Source: Amycolatopsis antarctica (GTDB lineage: Bacteria; Actinomycetota; Actinomycetes; Mycobacteriales; Pseudonocardiaceae). From it: a stretch of 64,000 nucleotides of DNA. The stretch is from NCBI RefSeq assembly GCF_002262875.1, contig NZ_NKYE01000019.1, positions 62,001-126,000 on the forward strand. Reading direction: 5' to 3'. Positions 53,958-61,872 of this stretch are shown one piece after another. The position numbers were made by a program, and so were the translations under genes. A model generated the notes under the pieces. That model did no database searches and was not told the origin of the DNA. It was given only the letters and a program-made list of their open reading frames with translations. The first letter of the stretch is position 1, and every line of letters begins with the position of its first letter.

Positions 53958-54722
53958 GTGTCGATCACCTCGCAGGACTTCCAGCGTGCCCGTCGTCCGG
54001 AACAGGTCCGGCTGCGCAGGCACGCCATTCTCGACACCGCAATGGCGATGTTGCGCGAGCGTCCGGTGGCCGAGATCAGCCTGCGCGATCTGAGCGAACG
54101 CGTCGGGCTGGCGAAGTCCGGGATGCTGCGCTACTTCGACAGCAAGGAGGCGATCTTCCTGGAAGTGCTCGACCGGACCCGGACGGAATGGCTGGCCGGG
54201 CTGACGGCCGAGCTGCCCCGCCCGGCCACCCGCGAGACCGGCGCGCCGTTCGCCGAGCCCTTCGCCGCCGAGACCGCCGTGGCGGCGGCGATCGCCGGTT
54301 CGCTGGCCCGGCAGCCGCTGCTGTGCGAACTGGTCAGCGTCACCGGGGGCGTGCTGGAACGCAACATCTCCGCGGGCTTCGCCAGGACGTTTCGGCAACG
54401 CGCCGAAGCGGGCACGGATCGGCTGTCCGTCCTCATCCGCGGGTGCCTGCCCGAGCTGCGAGCCGAGCAGGCGCGCGTCGCGGCCTCGGCGGTGTTCGTG
54501 CTCGTCGCGGGACTCTGGCCGTATGCCACGCCCACCGCCGCCGTCGCCGCGCTCGCCGGTGTGCCGGGCGGCGAGCGGGAGAGGTTCGCCGCCGAACTGG
54601 GCGAGGCGCTGGCGAACCAGCTCGCCGGAATCAGTGCGCGAGCGGCTCACGTTCCGCGCCGCCCCGGCGTCTACCGGACAGCGGAACACACTGCCGCGCA
54701 ACGGAAGGGACCGACGAGATGA
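53958..54722 (+). CDS. TetR-family regulator heading the DNA-repair island
   Basis: 254 aa. HTH region RRHAILDTAMAMLRERPVAEISLRDLSERVGLAKSGMLRYFDSKEAIF (about residues 20-67). The C-terminal domain resembles the TetR_C_17-like group. GTG 53958 follows an AT-rich stretch. Its stop overlaps the first ogt ATG (ATGA), so it is the first gene of the alkylation-repair operon or a tail-to-head coupled regulator of it. Confidence 0.87.
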   Translation: MSITSQDFQRARRPEQVRLRRHAILDTAMAMLRERPVAEISLRDLSERVGLAKSGMLRYFDSKEAIFLEVLDRTRTEWLAGLTAELPRPATRETGAPFAEPFAAETAVAAAIAGSLARQPLLCELVSVTGGVLERNISAGFARTFRQRAEAGTDRLSVLIRGCLPELRAEQARVAASAVFVLVAGLWPYATPTAAVAALAGVPGGERERFAAELGEALANQLAGISARAAHVPRRPGVYRTAEHTAAQRKGPTR

Positions 54723-55234
54723 GTGTGACGCACACGGTGCTCGGCACTCCGCTCGGCGACCTCACGGTCGTGGCGAATGACGACGGATTGACCGGCGTGT
54801 ACTTCGAGGGGCATCGGCGGATGCCCGATCCGGACGGATTCGGCCCGCGTAGCGCGGACGGTTTCGCCGAGGCCGAACGGCAATTCGGCGAGTACTTCGC
54901 CGGTGAGCGCACCCGTTTCGACCTGGCGCTCGCGCCGGAGGGCAACGAGTTCCAGCGCCGGGTGTGGACGCTGCTGACCGAGATCCCGTACGGACATACC
55001 CGCTCCTACGGCGACCTGGCCGCCGAGCTCGGTGACCCGCTTGCACCAGGGCACGCCCTTGCGCAAGCGGTCGGCTCGGCGAACGGCCGCAACCCGCTGT
55101 CCGTGGTCGTACCCTGCCACCGGGTGGTCGGCGCGGACGGCAACCTGGTCGGATACGCGGGAGGCTTGGCACGCAAGCGTTTCCTGCTGGACCTGGAGGA
55201 ACCTTCTGAGCTGGCGGCGTCGAGGCTGTTCTGA
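54719..55234 (+). CDS. ogt: Methylated-DNA-protein-cysteine methyltransferase (Ogt)
   Basis: 171 aa. It removes O6-methyl groups from guanine by suicide transfer to Cys. The acceptor motif is SVVVPCHRVVGADGNLVGYAGG. The DNA-binding helix region is GNEFQRRVWTLLTEIPYGHTRSYGDLA, and an N-terminal domain spans about 75 aa. ATGA overlap with tetR. It is the first of two methyltransferase genes separated by an ECF sigma gene. Confidence 0.94.
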   Translation: MSVTHTVLGTPLGDLTVVANDDGLTGVYFEGHRRMPDPDGFGPRSADGFAEAERQFGEYFAGERTRFDLALAPEGNEFQRRVWTLLTEIPYGHTRSYGDLAAELGDPLAPGHALAQAVGSANGRNPLSVVVPCHRVVGADGNLVGYAGGLARKRFLLDLEEPSELAASRLF

Positions 55235-55277
55235 GCAGGCGAGCTCACGTTCCGCCGCTCCGGAACGTCTACCGGGT

Positions 55278-55772
55278 GTGACAGTGAGACCGTTCGAGCG
55301 GATCGTGGCCGAGTACGGGCCGGCGGTGCTGCGCGTCTGCCGGGCCGTGGCCGGTGCCGCCGACGCGGAGGACGCCTGGTCGGAGACCTTCCTGGCCGCG
55401 TTGCAGGCCTACCCCGACCTGCCGGCCGGGGCGAACGTCGAGGCGTGGCTGGTGACCATCGCGCACCGCAAGGCGATCGACGTCCACCGGGCGCGGGCCC
55501 GCCGCGCGGTGACCGTGGAACACCTGCCGGAACGGCCCGCCCCGCCGCCGGTACGCCCGGAGGACCGGGACGGTGATCTCTGGGCCGCGCTGGCCGCCCT
55601 GCCAGGGAAGCAACGCCGGACGGTGGCCTACCACTACCTCGGCGGCCTGCCCTACGCCGAGGTCGCCGCCATTCTCGGCGGTACGGCCGAGGCGGCGCGC
55701 CGCGCCGCCGCCGACGGCATCCGCACGCTGCGCGCCACCTACCCCGCGACCCCGGGAGGGGACGATCGATGA
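55278..55772 (+). CDS. ECF-type RNA polymerase sigma factor
   Basis: 164 aa. Sigma region 2 covers about residues 6-75 (IVAEYGPAVLRVCRAVAGAA, DAEDAWSETFLAAL, WLVTIAHRKAIDVHR). Region 4 covers about 100-155 (ALAALPGKQRRTVAYHYLGGLPYAEVAAILG). GTG 55278 is preceded by 43 bp after ogt. Its stop overlaps the second methyltransferase start (ATGA), the position where anti-sigma genes normally lie. It probably drives the repair genes. Confidence 0.92.
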   Translation: MTVRPFERIVAEYGPAVLRVCRAVAGAADAEDAWSETFLAALQAYPDLPAGANVEAWLVTIAHRKAIDVHRARARRAVTVEHLPERPAPPPVRPEDRDGDLWAALAALPGKQRRTVAYHYLGGLPYAEVAAILGGTAEAARRAAADGIRTLRATYPATPGGDDR

Positions 55773-56386
55773 CGCACGACGAGGAACACGAGGCCAGACT
55801 CCTGCTCGGCGCGTTGCCGCCCGTCGACGAGGACACGACCGCCCGTCTGCACGCCCGGTTGGCCGCCGCCGCGCAGCGGGACGGCGTGCTCGATCTCGCC
55901 TACCGCACCCTGGACACCCCGGTCGGTACTTTGCTGCTCGCCGCCACAGAGGACGGGCTGGTGCGGGTGGCCTACGACCGGGAAGGGCTCGACGCCGTCC
56001 TGGACAGGCTCGCCGAGGCGGTCAGCCCGCGCGTCCTGGAAGCACCGCGGCGGCTGGACTTCGCGAGCAGGCAGGTCGAGGAGTACTTCGACGGGCGGCG
56101 GCGGGTGTTCGACCTGGCGCTGGATCTGCGGCTGGCCAAGGGGTTCCGCCGCAGCGTCCTGGAGCACCTGCCGGACATCGGCTACGGGAGCACGGAGAGC
56201 TACGCCGAGGTGGCCGCGGCGGCGGGCAGCCCTCGGGCCGTGCGCGCGGTCGGTACCGCCTGTGCCACCAATCCGCTGCCTGTCGTCGTGCCGTGTCACC
56301 GGGTGGTCCGTTCGGACGGTTCGGCGGGCGGTTACGTCGGCGGCTCGGAGGCCAAGCGCACGCTGCTCGACCTGGAGGCGGCGTGA
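55769..56386 (+). CDS. Methylated-DNA-cysteine methyltransferase with N-terminal extension
   Basis: 205 aa. Residues about 1-40 (MTHDEEHEARLLLGALPPVD, EDTTARLHARLAAAAQ) form a helical extension absent from plain Ogt proteins. Residues 45-205 are a full methyltransferase with PLPVVVPCHRVVRSDGSAGGYVGG (acceptor Cys) and GFRRSVLEHLPDIGYGSTESYAEVA. ATGA coupling to the sigma gene and the extension's anti-sigma-like helical character suggest it may sense damage and control the sigma factor (inference). It ends in the first copy of the 72-bp repeat. Confidence 0.9.
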   Translation: MTHDEEHEARLLLGALPPVDEDTTARLHARLAAAAQRDGVLDLAYRTLDTPVGTLLLAATEDGLVRVAYDREGLDAVLDRLAEAVSPRVLEAPRRLDFASRQVEEYFDGRRRVFDLALDLRLAKGFRRSVLEHLPDIGYGSTESYAEVAAAAGSPRAVRAVGTACATNPLPVVVPCHRVVRSDGSAGGYVGGSEAKRTLLDLEAA

Positions 56387-56782
56387 GCGACCGTGGCGAA
56401 GCCGCTCGCGCCGGCCGACCGGGTGCGGGTGTCCCGCGGGATGCTGGAGGCGGCGTGAGCGACCGTGGCGAAGCCGCTCGCGCCGGCCGACCGGGTGCGG
56501 GTGTCCCGCGGGATGCTGGAGGCGGCGTGAGCGACCGTGGCGAAGCCGCTCGCGCCGGCCGACCGGGTGCGGGTGTCCCGCGGGATGCTGGAGGCGGCGT
56601 GAGCGACCGTGGCGAAGCCGCTCGCGCCGGCCGACCGGGTGCGGGTGTCCCGCGGGATGCTGGAGGCGGCGTGAGTGACCGTGGCGAAGCCGCTCGCGCC
56701 GGCCGACCGGGTGCGGGTGTCCCGCGGGATGCTGGAGGCGGCGTGAGTGACCGTGGCGAAGCCGCTCGCGCCGGCCGACCGG
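56383..56782 (+). repeat. 72-bp in-frame tandem repeat, 5.5 copies, containing RBS and start codon
   Basis: Units begin at 56383, 56455, 56527, 56599, 56671 and 56743; the last is cut after about 40 nt. Copies are near-identical, the last two having GTGAGT in place of GTGAGC. The unit encodes 24 aa beginning VSDRGEAARAGRP and rich in Gly, Ala and Arg. Each copy carries the ribosome site, start codon and overlapping TGA of the original gene junction. Confidence 0.96.
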
Positions 56783-57498
56783 TCTTGGGGGACGGGTTCG
56801 CCGAGCGGGTCGGTGCCGCGGACTGGGACGCGGTGACCGGCGAGCTCGACGAGTACGGCTGCGCGCTTCTGCCGCCGCTGTTGACGCCTCGGGAGTGCGC
56901 GGATCTCGCCGCGCTGTACGAGGACGTGTCCCGGTTCCGTTCCACGATCGACATGGCTCGTTACCGTTTCGGCCGGGGTCGGTACCGCTATTTCGCCGAG
57001 CCGTTCCCGGAGCCGGTGCGGCGGTTGCGGGAGGAGCTGTATCCACGTCTGCTGCCCATCGCCCGCGACTGGTACGTCCGGCTCGGCCGGCAACCGGAGT
57101 GGCCGGACACGCTCGCCGAGTGGCTGGACGTCTGCCATCGGGCGGGTCAGCGACGGCCGACGCCGATCCTGCTGCGGTACGGGCCGGGTGACTGGAACGC
57201 CCTGCACCGCGATCTGTACGGCGACAGGGTGTTCCCGTTGCAGGTGGTGCTGAATCTCGACGAGCCGGGGCGTGACCACACCGGTGGCGAGTTCCTGCTT
57301 GTCGAGCAGCGGCCACGGGCGCAGTCGCGGGGGACCGCCACGTCCATCCCGCAGGGCAGGGGGCTGGTGTTCACCACCCGTGACCGGCCGGTGCGTTCGG
57401 CGCGGGGCTGGTCGGCCTCGCCGGTGCGGCACGGCGTATCGGCCGTCCGTTCGGGGCGCAGGCACACCCTTGGTCTCGTGTTCCACGACGCGACCTGA
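56383..57498 (+). CDS. 2OG-Fe(II) oxygenase (PF09859-like) with repeat-expanded start
   Basis: The core (from GTG 56743, 251 aa) is a 2-oxoglutarate/Fe(II) dioxygenase of the Oxygenase-NA type linked to Ada/AlkB repair genes. The iron ligands are likely His and Asp in NALHRDLYGD, and a distal His in VRHGVSAVRSGRRHTLG, with Arg for 2OG nearby. The upstream 360 nt consist of in-frame 72-bp repeats each offering GGAGGCGGC-GTG, so there are six possible starts (56383 to 56743), adding up to 120 residues. GTG 56383 overlaps the stop of the preceding gene. Confidence 0.85.
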   Translation: MSDRGEAARAGRPGAGVPRDAGGGVSDRGEAARAGRPGAGVPRDAGGGVSDRGEAARAGRPGAGVPRDAGGGVSDRGEAARAGRPGAGVPRDAGGGVSDRGEAARAGRPGAGVPRDAGGGVSDRGEAARAGRPVLGDGFAERVGAADWDAVTGELDEYGCALLPPLLTPRECADLAALYEDVSRFRSTIDMARYRFGRGRYRYFAEPFPEPVRRLREELYPRLLPIARDWYVRLGRQPEWPDTLAEWLDVCHRAGQRRPTPILLRYGPGDWNALHRDLYGDRVFPLQVVLNLDEPGRDHTGGEFLLVEQRPRAQSRGTATSIPQGRGLVFTTRDRPVRSARGWSASPVRHGVSAVRSGRRHTLGLVFHDAT

Positions 57499-57502
57499 CG
57501 CC

Positions 57503-57640
57503 GTGGCCTTCACTTTGCTGGACGCACACGGGAAGCCGTACCGGTCGGTGCTGCCCGGCACCGGCGTGCACGCCGACGGGCGTACCTGGCAGGTCAGGCC
57601 GCACCGTGCTGGTCGACCGCACGTGACAACGAGCCCTCCC
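57503..57640 (+). pseudogene. Probable remnant of Ada-type metal-binding domain protein
   Basis: Four bp after the oxygenase stop, GTG 57503 opens AFTLLDAHGKPYRSVLPGT, closely resembling the start of small actinobacterial Ada metal-binding proteins that often follow such oxygenase genes. The sequence then diverges (GVHADGRTWQVRPHRAGRP), and the cysteine motif expected about 35 residues on (GRLDCPSAL-like) is absent. A terminator follows at 57633. Interpretation relies on memory of the family. Confidence 0.5.
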
Positions 57641-57657
57641 CGCGCGGCGGGGAGGGC
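57633..57657. terminator. Bidirectional terminator between repair island and PRC-barrel gene
   Basis: 11-bp perfect arms GCCCTCCCCGC/GCGGGGAGGGC with a 3-nt loop, between convergent transcription units. Confidence 0.82.
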
Positions 57658-57677
57658 CCGTTCGGGGCGCGGCGGGG

Positions 57678-58589
57678 CTACTTCTGCTTGCCGCCGCGCT
57701 TGGTGTCGTCGTCGATCTCGATCTGTTCCTTGCGGACCTGACCGGAGACCGTCTGCTCCTCGGTCACCTTCTCGGTGCCCAGCCGGACCCGTTCCACGGG
57801 CACGGATTCCTTCTGCACCACGGGCTTCTCGGCGTGCAGGATGACGTCCTGGGAGTCCTCACCGATCTCGCTCCGGACGCCGCGGGTGCCCTCGGTGATC
57901 GGCTCGCGTTCGAGCCGGACCTCCTCGTGGCTGACCGGCACGGTCACCTGCTGCTCCTCGGTCACGACGTACTTGCGCAGGCGGACGTGGCCGGTCTCCA
58001 CCTCCTCGGTGCCGACCTTCATCTGCTCCTCGGAGCGGATCATGCCTTCGGAACCGGTTTCCGCCTTGGCGTGCTGCGAGCCGCCCGGCTTGGCGGAGCG
58101 GTCCTTGGCCGCCGGCATCTCGGCGGGCGTGCCCATGCGGCCACCCGCGGCGCCGGCGGTTCCGGCCGCTGCACCCGCTGTTCCGGCGGCCATTCCCTGG
58201 CGCATGCCGGCCTGGTCCTGGCTGTGCTTCTGCCGGTTTCCGGAATGCGCGTCGTCCTCACGCTGGCCGGATCGCGGCGAAGGCAATCCGTAGTAGCGGT
58301 AGAGTTCGGCGCTCTCCTCCTTGGAGAGGTGACCTTCGGCGTCGAACTGCGGTGCGTCGGAAACCTGGTCCTTCGCCACCTTCACGTGCACGCCGTCGTT
58401 GTCGACGTCGGCGCCGGAAAGCGGGACGAAGCTCTCCTTGTGACCGAAAAGGCCGGTCTTCACGGTAACCCACTCGGGCTGGTGGGTGTCATCGTCGACG
58501 TAGACGGTCCCCACCTTGCCGATCTTGCTGCCTTCCGGGTCCATGACCGTACTGTCGATCAAGTCCTGCGGGCGGATCGTGCGGTCCAT
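57678..58589 (-). CDS. PRC-barrel plus DUF2382 stress protein
   Basis: 303 aa. Residues 1-110: PRC-barrel (LIDSTVMDPEGSKIGKVGTVYVDDDTHQPEWVTVKTGLFG, then SFVPLSGADV). Residues 115-185: low-complexity Ala/Gly/Gln linker. Residues 190-300: DUF2382 (EEQMKVGTEEVETGHVRLRKYVVTEEQQVTVPVSHEEVRLEREPI, then repeated halves). This YsnF/AvaK-like combination is common in stress-induced actinobacterial proteins; biochemical function is unknown. Confidence 0.92.
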   Translation of the reverse strand: MDRTIRPQDLIDSTVMDPEGSKIGKVGTVYVDDDTHQPEWVTVKTGLFGHKESFVPLSGADVDNDGVHVKVAKDQVSDAPQFDAEGHLSKEESAELYRYYGLPSPRSGQREDDAHSGNRQKHSQDQAGMRQGMAAGTAGAAAGTAGAAGGRMGTPAEMPAAKDRSAKPGGSQHAKAETGSEGMIRSEEQMKVGTEEVETGHVRLRKYVVTEEQQVTVPVSHEEVRLEREPITEGTRGVRSEIGEDSQDVILHAEKPVVQKESVPVERVRLGTEKVTEEQTVSGQVRKEQIEIDDDTKRGGKQK

Positions 58590-58774
58590 GGCTACCGCTT
58601 CCTTTCGCGTTCTCTGCGATTGGTGATTGCGATTCGTGTCTGACGAACGCGTTCACCATCGCCCCGGTGCGGAGTGACCTGCAACCGCTGACCCCCCAGG
58701 TGGGCGTCGCTTGTTCGTGTCAGTTTGAAACCATGGAAAACGGACACACCCAGTGGTGAGAAATATGATTCATA

Positions 58775-59935
58775 TTAGTGGCCGGGTGTCCCGAGGAGGG
58801 GGTACGGAAATTCCTCGGAACGGTGCTGGAATGCCAGAATGTTGCGATTCTGGATGTGCCCTTCGCGGATCTCGATCGACCGCCGGATCGTCTCGTCGCC
58901 GTCCCACGATCCAGTGAGGACGGTGCGCAGGTACGGCAGCAGCGCCTCGCTGATCTCCCAGGTCGCCGAGTTCCACAGGTGCGAGGGGCTGTGGTCGACG
59001 GCGTAGTAGGTGACGTTGTCGCCGACGACGAACGTCGGCTCGGTGAAGGTGGTCGGGCGGGCCCAGCTGAAGCCCATGCCCTCGTCGCAGGAGACGTCCA
59101 CGATGAGGCTGCCAGGGGACAGCGCGGCGAGGTCGTCCTCGATCAGGAAGGTGAGCGGGGCGTTGGTGTCCTGCAGGACGCAGTTGACGATCACGTCGTG
59201 CTGGGTGAGGAACTCGGCCAGCGGGACCCGGCCGCCCTCGATGAGCGCGTGGCTGCGCCGGGGATCGTCGGGGGCGTGGGCGTCGTGTTCGAAGTGGACC
59301 ATCCGGGCCGAGTGGATCGGCGCGCCGACGGCAGTGACCCCGCGGTTGGTGAGCACGTCGATGTCGTGCACGCCGTGCGCTTTCAGCGCTGTGACCGCAC
59401 CCCGGGCGGTGGCGCCGAAGCCGATCACCGCGGCCCGCAGGCGGCGGCCGTAGTCGCCGGTGGAGCCGATCGTCTCCAGGCCGTGCAGCACCGAGCAGTA
59501 CCCGGCGAGCTCGTTGTTCTTGTGGAAGACGTGCAGGTTGAACGCACCGTTCGCGGTCCAGTGGTTCATCGCCTCGAACGCGATCAGCGTGAGACGGCGG
59601 TCGATCGCGGTCTGGGTGAGCTTCTCGTCCTGCACGCAGTGCGGCCAGCCCCAGAGGACCTGTCCGTGGCGCAGTTCGGTGAGATCCTGTTCCAGCGGTT
59701 TCGCGAGCAGGATGACGTCGCATTCGGCGATGAGCTGTTCGCGGGAGCACAGGCCGCCGACGGATTCCGCGAGGCGTTCGTCGGGAATGCCGAAGCGTTC
59801 GCCGTAGCCGTGTTCGAGGAAGATGCGTCCGCGCAGATCCGGATCGATCCGTTCGAAGTGCAGCGGATGGATGGGGAGGCGGTGCTCGTGCTCCTTGCGT
59901 GAGCGCGACATGACTCCGAGACTGAGCTGTTTCAC
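58775..59935 (-). CDS. N5-(carboxyethyl)ornithine synthase / alanine dehydrogenase-like protein
   Basis: 386 aa. The N-terminal AlaDh/PNT-like domain (SRSRKEHEHRLPIHPLHFERI, ILLAKPLEQDLTELRHGQVLWGWPHC) and NAD-binding domain (LRAAVIGFGATARGAVTALKAHGVHDIDVLTNR) match the CEOS/opine-type branch. AGYCSVLHGLETIG and LSPGSLIVDVSCDEGMGFSW are further landmarks. It probably condenses or reduces an amino acid with pyruvate, but the substrate is not provable. Confidence 0.83.
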   Translation of the reverse strand: MKQLSLGVMSRSRKEHEHRLPIHPLHFERIDPDLRGRIFLEHGYGERFGIPDERLAESVGGLCSREQLIAECDVILLAKPLEQDLTELRHGQVLWGWPHCVQDEKLTQTAIDRRLTLIAFEAMNHWTANGAFNLHVFHKNNELAGYCSVLHGLETIGSTGDYGRRLRAAVIGFGATARGAVTALKAHGVHDIDVLTNRGVTAVGAPIHSARMVHFEHDAHAPDDPRRSHALIEGGRVPLAEFLTQHDVIVNCVLQDTNAPLTFLIEDDLAALSPGSLIVDVSCDEGMGFSWARPTTFTEPTFVVGDNVTYYAVDHSPSHLWNSATWEISEALLPYLRTVLTGSWDGDETIRRSIEIREGHIQNRNILAFQHRSEEFPYPLLGTPGH

Positions 59936-60014
59936 TGGCGCCCCTTTGGTTGAGACCTGTCTAGCACAGGCCGGGAGACGCCCGGCAGCGCCGTAAGGGG
60001 TGCACGCGCACGGC

Positions 60015-60045
60015 GGGCCGCCGCGGACGATGTCCGCGACGGCCC
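60015..60045 (-). terminator. Terminator after the secreted PE-PPE-type hydrolase
   Basis: GGGCCG-C-CGCGGAC-GAT-GTCCGCG-A-CGGCCC: 13 paired bases with one bulge pair and a 3-nt loop, 21 nt past the stop. Confidence 0.8.
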
Positions 60046-60065
60046 GGTGTTCGGTGACTCTGTGC

Positions 60066-60845
60066 TCAGGAAGGGAAGGGGGGACGGCAGTTCTGTCGTC
60101 CCAGGCCGACCGATCCGTTGGTGTAGACGCCGTCGGCGAGCGAGTCGCTCATGATCGAGCGGCCGTCCGGGCGTGCCCACTGATAGCACTGGTGCTGCGC
60201 GAAGTAGCCACCGGCAGCCTCGGGGGTGTTGAAGTGGCAGACGCCGTCGGAGTCGATGCAGTACCGGATGAACGGGATGCCGTTGAACTCCGTGCGACCG
60301 GGGCCGGGGGAGATGTACCCGCCGAACGGGACACCCATGCCGGGCGGGATGTTCGCGCCGATTCCCGTTCCGGGCGGGCCGACCGGCTGCATCGGGTCTG
60401 CGTAGAGCTTCGCGCTGAAGCGGCCCTTGTCCACCGGGAGCGCGCCGTTGGCGAGATCGTTGAGTACCCGGTTCGCGACGATGGCACCCTGCGAGTAGCC
60501 GACGATGGTGAACTGGTCGCCGGGGTGGGCGTTGAAGGTGTCGACGACCGCGCGGTTGGCGTTCTCGTGCCCGATGTTGATGCTGACGTCCATCGGGGTC
60601 TGGTCGCAGCCGGGGAGTCCGGGGCCGCCTGCCGGGTAGTTCACGCGCACCGGATTGCCGCCGCCGAGCCAGGCGTTGTTGTAGACGTTCGCGGGACCGT
60701 CGCAGGTGCCGCCGATGAGGATGTAGTGGTGACCGGCCTGCTGGGTCGTCTCCGCCTGGGCGAACGATGCGGTCGCACCGATCGCTCCGGCCGCCAGCGC
60801 GGTCACCATCATGCCGATCAAGCCGGCACGCCGCCCCTTCCGCAT
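60066..60845 (-). CDS. Secreted PE-PPE-domain (cutinase-like serine hydrolase) protein
   Basis: 259 aa. Sec signal MRKGRRAGLIGMMVTALAAG with cleavage after about AQA. The PE-PPE/cutinase-like alpha/beta hydrolase shows HYILIGGTCDGPANVYNNAWLG, the nucleophile elbow FTIVGYSQGAIVAN (Ser about residue 115) and PFIRYCIDSDGVCHFN. Mycobacterial PE-PPE domains act on lipids or short esters. A 30-bp perfect palindrome lies 56 bp upstream of its start. Confidence 0.88.
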   Translation of the reverse strand: MRKGRRAGLIGMMVTALAAGAIGATASFAQAETTQQAGHHYILIGGTCDGPANVYNNAWLGGGNPVRVNYPAGGPGLPGCDQTPMDVSINIGHENANRAVVDTFNAHPGDQFTIVGYSQGAIVANRVLNDLANGALPVDKGRFSAKLYADPMQPVGPPGTGIGANIPPGMGVPFGGYISPGPGRTEFNGIPFIRYCIDSDGVCHFNTPEAAGGYFAQHQCYQWARPDGRSIMSDSLADGVYTNGSVGLGRQNCRPPFPS

Positions 60846-60900
60846 GTTCTGTTCCTTTCGGCCGCGATACATCGTGGGTATGTGGGAAGCTGACGCTAGC

Positions 60901-60930
60901 ACATTGGCGAACAATATTGTTCGCCAATGT
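60901..60930. promoter_or_regulatory. 30-bp perfect palindrome upstream of secreted hydrolase
   Basis: ACATTGGCGAACAAT followed by its exact reverse complement, with no mismatch. It lies 56-85 nt upstream of the hydrolase start on the promoter side, fitting a regulator binding site; a self-standing repeat is the alternative. Confidence 0.85.
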
Positions 60931-61338
60931 GGCGCATCGTTCCCGCTGCGCACACGGCAATCGGCCGAACGGGGGCTCAGGTGTCGAGGATTGCCCGGAG
61001 CCTCCGGTGACGGGTATCGACAGCACGCTCGGCGACCTGGCCGTGCCGCGCTGGCTGGTCGGCACAGCGGCGCTCGGCGCGATCAGATACAACAAGCCGC
61101 GACAACCTCCTGTTGCGGAGTTGCGCGGCCGACGGCCGGTGCGCGAACGCGGTATCCGCAGACGGAGCTGGCCGCGCTCGTACCGCGAACTCGCGACGAG
61201 TCAAGGCGAACTGGGCCTCGGCGCGACGGCGATCGAGTCCGAGAAGCATGCGATGCCGACCTGAGAAATACGGCATCGCCGAAACGCACGGCCGGGATTC
61301 ACAGACTGAATTGTCGTAGATCGTCAGTCCGTGAAGAA
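60931..61338. other. Intergenic region, no supported gene
   Basis: About 400 bp with open frames on both strands that lack ribosome sites, family motifs and consistent codon bias. It may contain remnants of a decayed gene, but none is recognised. Confidence 0.5.
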
Positions 61339-61872
61339 TCAGCCCGCGTCCGCGGGTGCTCCTCGCTGACGTGCGGCGTCCCCGAAGTGGCATGCAGTAC
61401 TGACCGACATTGAGGTATCGACTTCGGTCGAAAGGCTGAAGTCGATACCGTAGGAATCGAAGAAGCGAACCTGATGGTTGCCGGGCTGATCCTTGAAGAC
61501 TTGCTGTCGTTCGAACCCGTATCGTTTGCCGACTTCGGCCACCTGCGCGACGACCTTCGGCCACGCGTCGTCCGGGATCGCAGCCTTCGGCACGCCGCCG
61601 TTGATCCGACGGGTGCCGGCGTCCTGTCCGAGGCCGGGGAAGTCGAATTCGCACGCGGCCCCGCCGACAGCGGTCCCCTTCGGGGGTATCCCGCCGACCT
61701 CCACGGTGATGCGCTGTACTTCGGCCACAAGTTCCTTGTACTGCTCCGTGGCATCCTCGAAGCTCGGCCGCTCGAGAAGCTTGTCGTACTGCTCCTGGGC
61801 GGAGCCAGCGTTCGGGTCGTTGTTGATGTCCTTGCCCTCCGTGCCGCATGCTGACATCGCGAATACGAGCAC
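61339..61872 (-). CDS. LppA-like lipoprotein, signal region degraded or start unresolved
   Basis: The mature part (about 170 aa) follows a lipobox-like FAMSAC-GTEGKD and contains RITVEVGGIPPKGTAVGGAACEFDFPG and QVRFFDSYGIDFSLSTEVD, resembling mycobacterial LppA-type lipoproteins. The only canonical start giving the lipobox is GTG 61872, just eight residues before the Cys at 61848, too short for a signal peptide. Upstream in-frame sequence is hydrophobic (RPAAPLARSGPVLVFA) but lacks a start codon. So either the start is non-canonical or the gene is decaying. Confidence 0.6.
   Translation of the reverse strand: MLVFAMSACGTEGKDINNDPNAGSAQEQYDKLLERPSFEDATEQYKELVAEVQRITVEVGGIPPKGTAVGGAACEFDFPGLGQDAGTRRINGGVPKAAIPDDAWPKVVAQVAEVGKRYGFERQQVFKDQPGNHQVRFFDSYGIDFSLSTEVDTSMSVSTACHFGDAARQRGAPADAG

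Noticed and set aside
60931..61338. Candidate small genes upstream of the lipoprotein (for example 61007-61264)
   Set aside because: No ribosome site, motif or consistent third-position GC bias; competing frames on both strands look equally weak.
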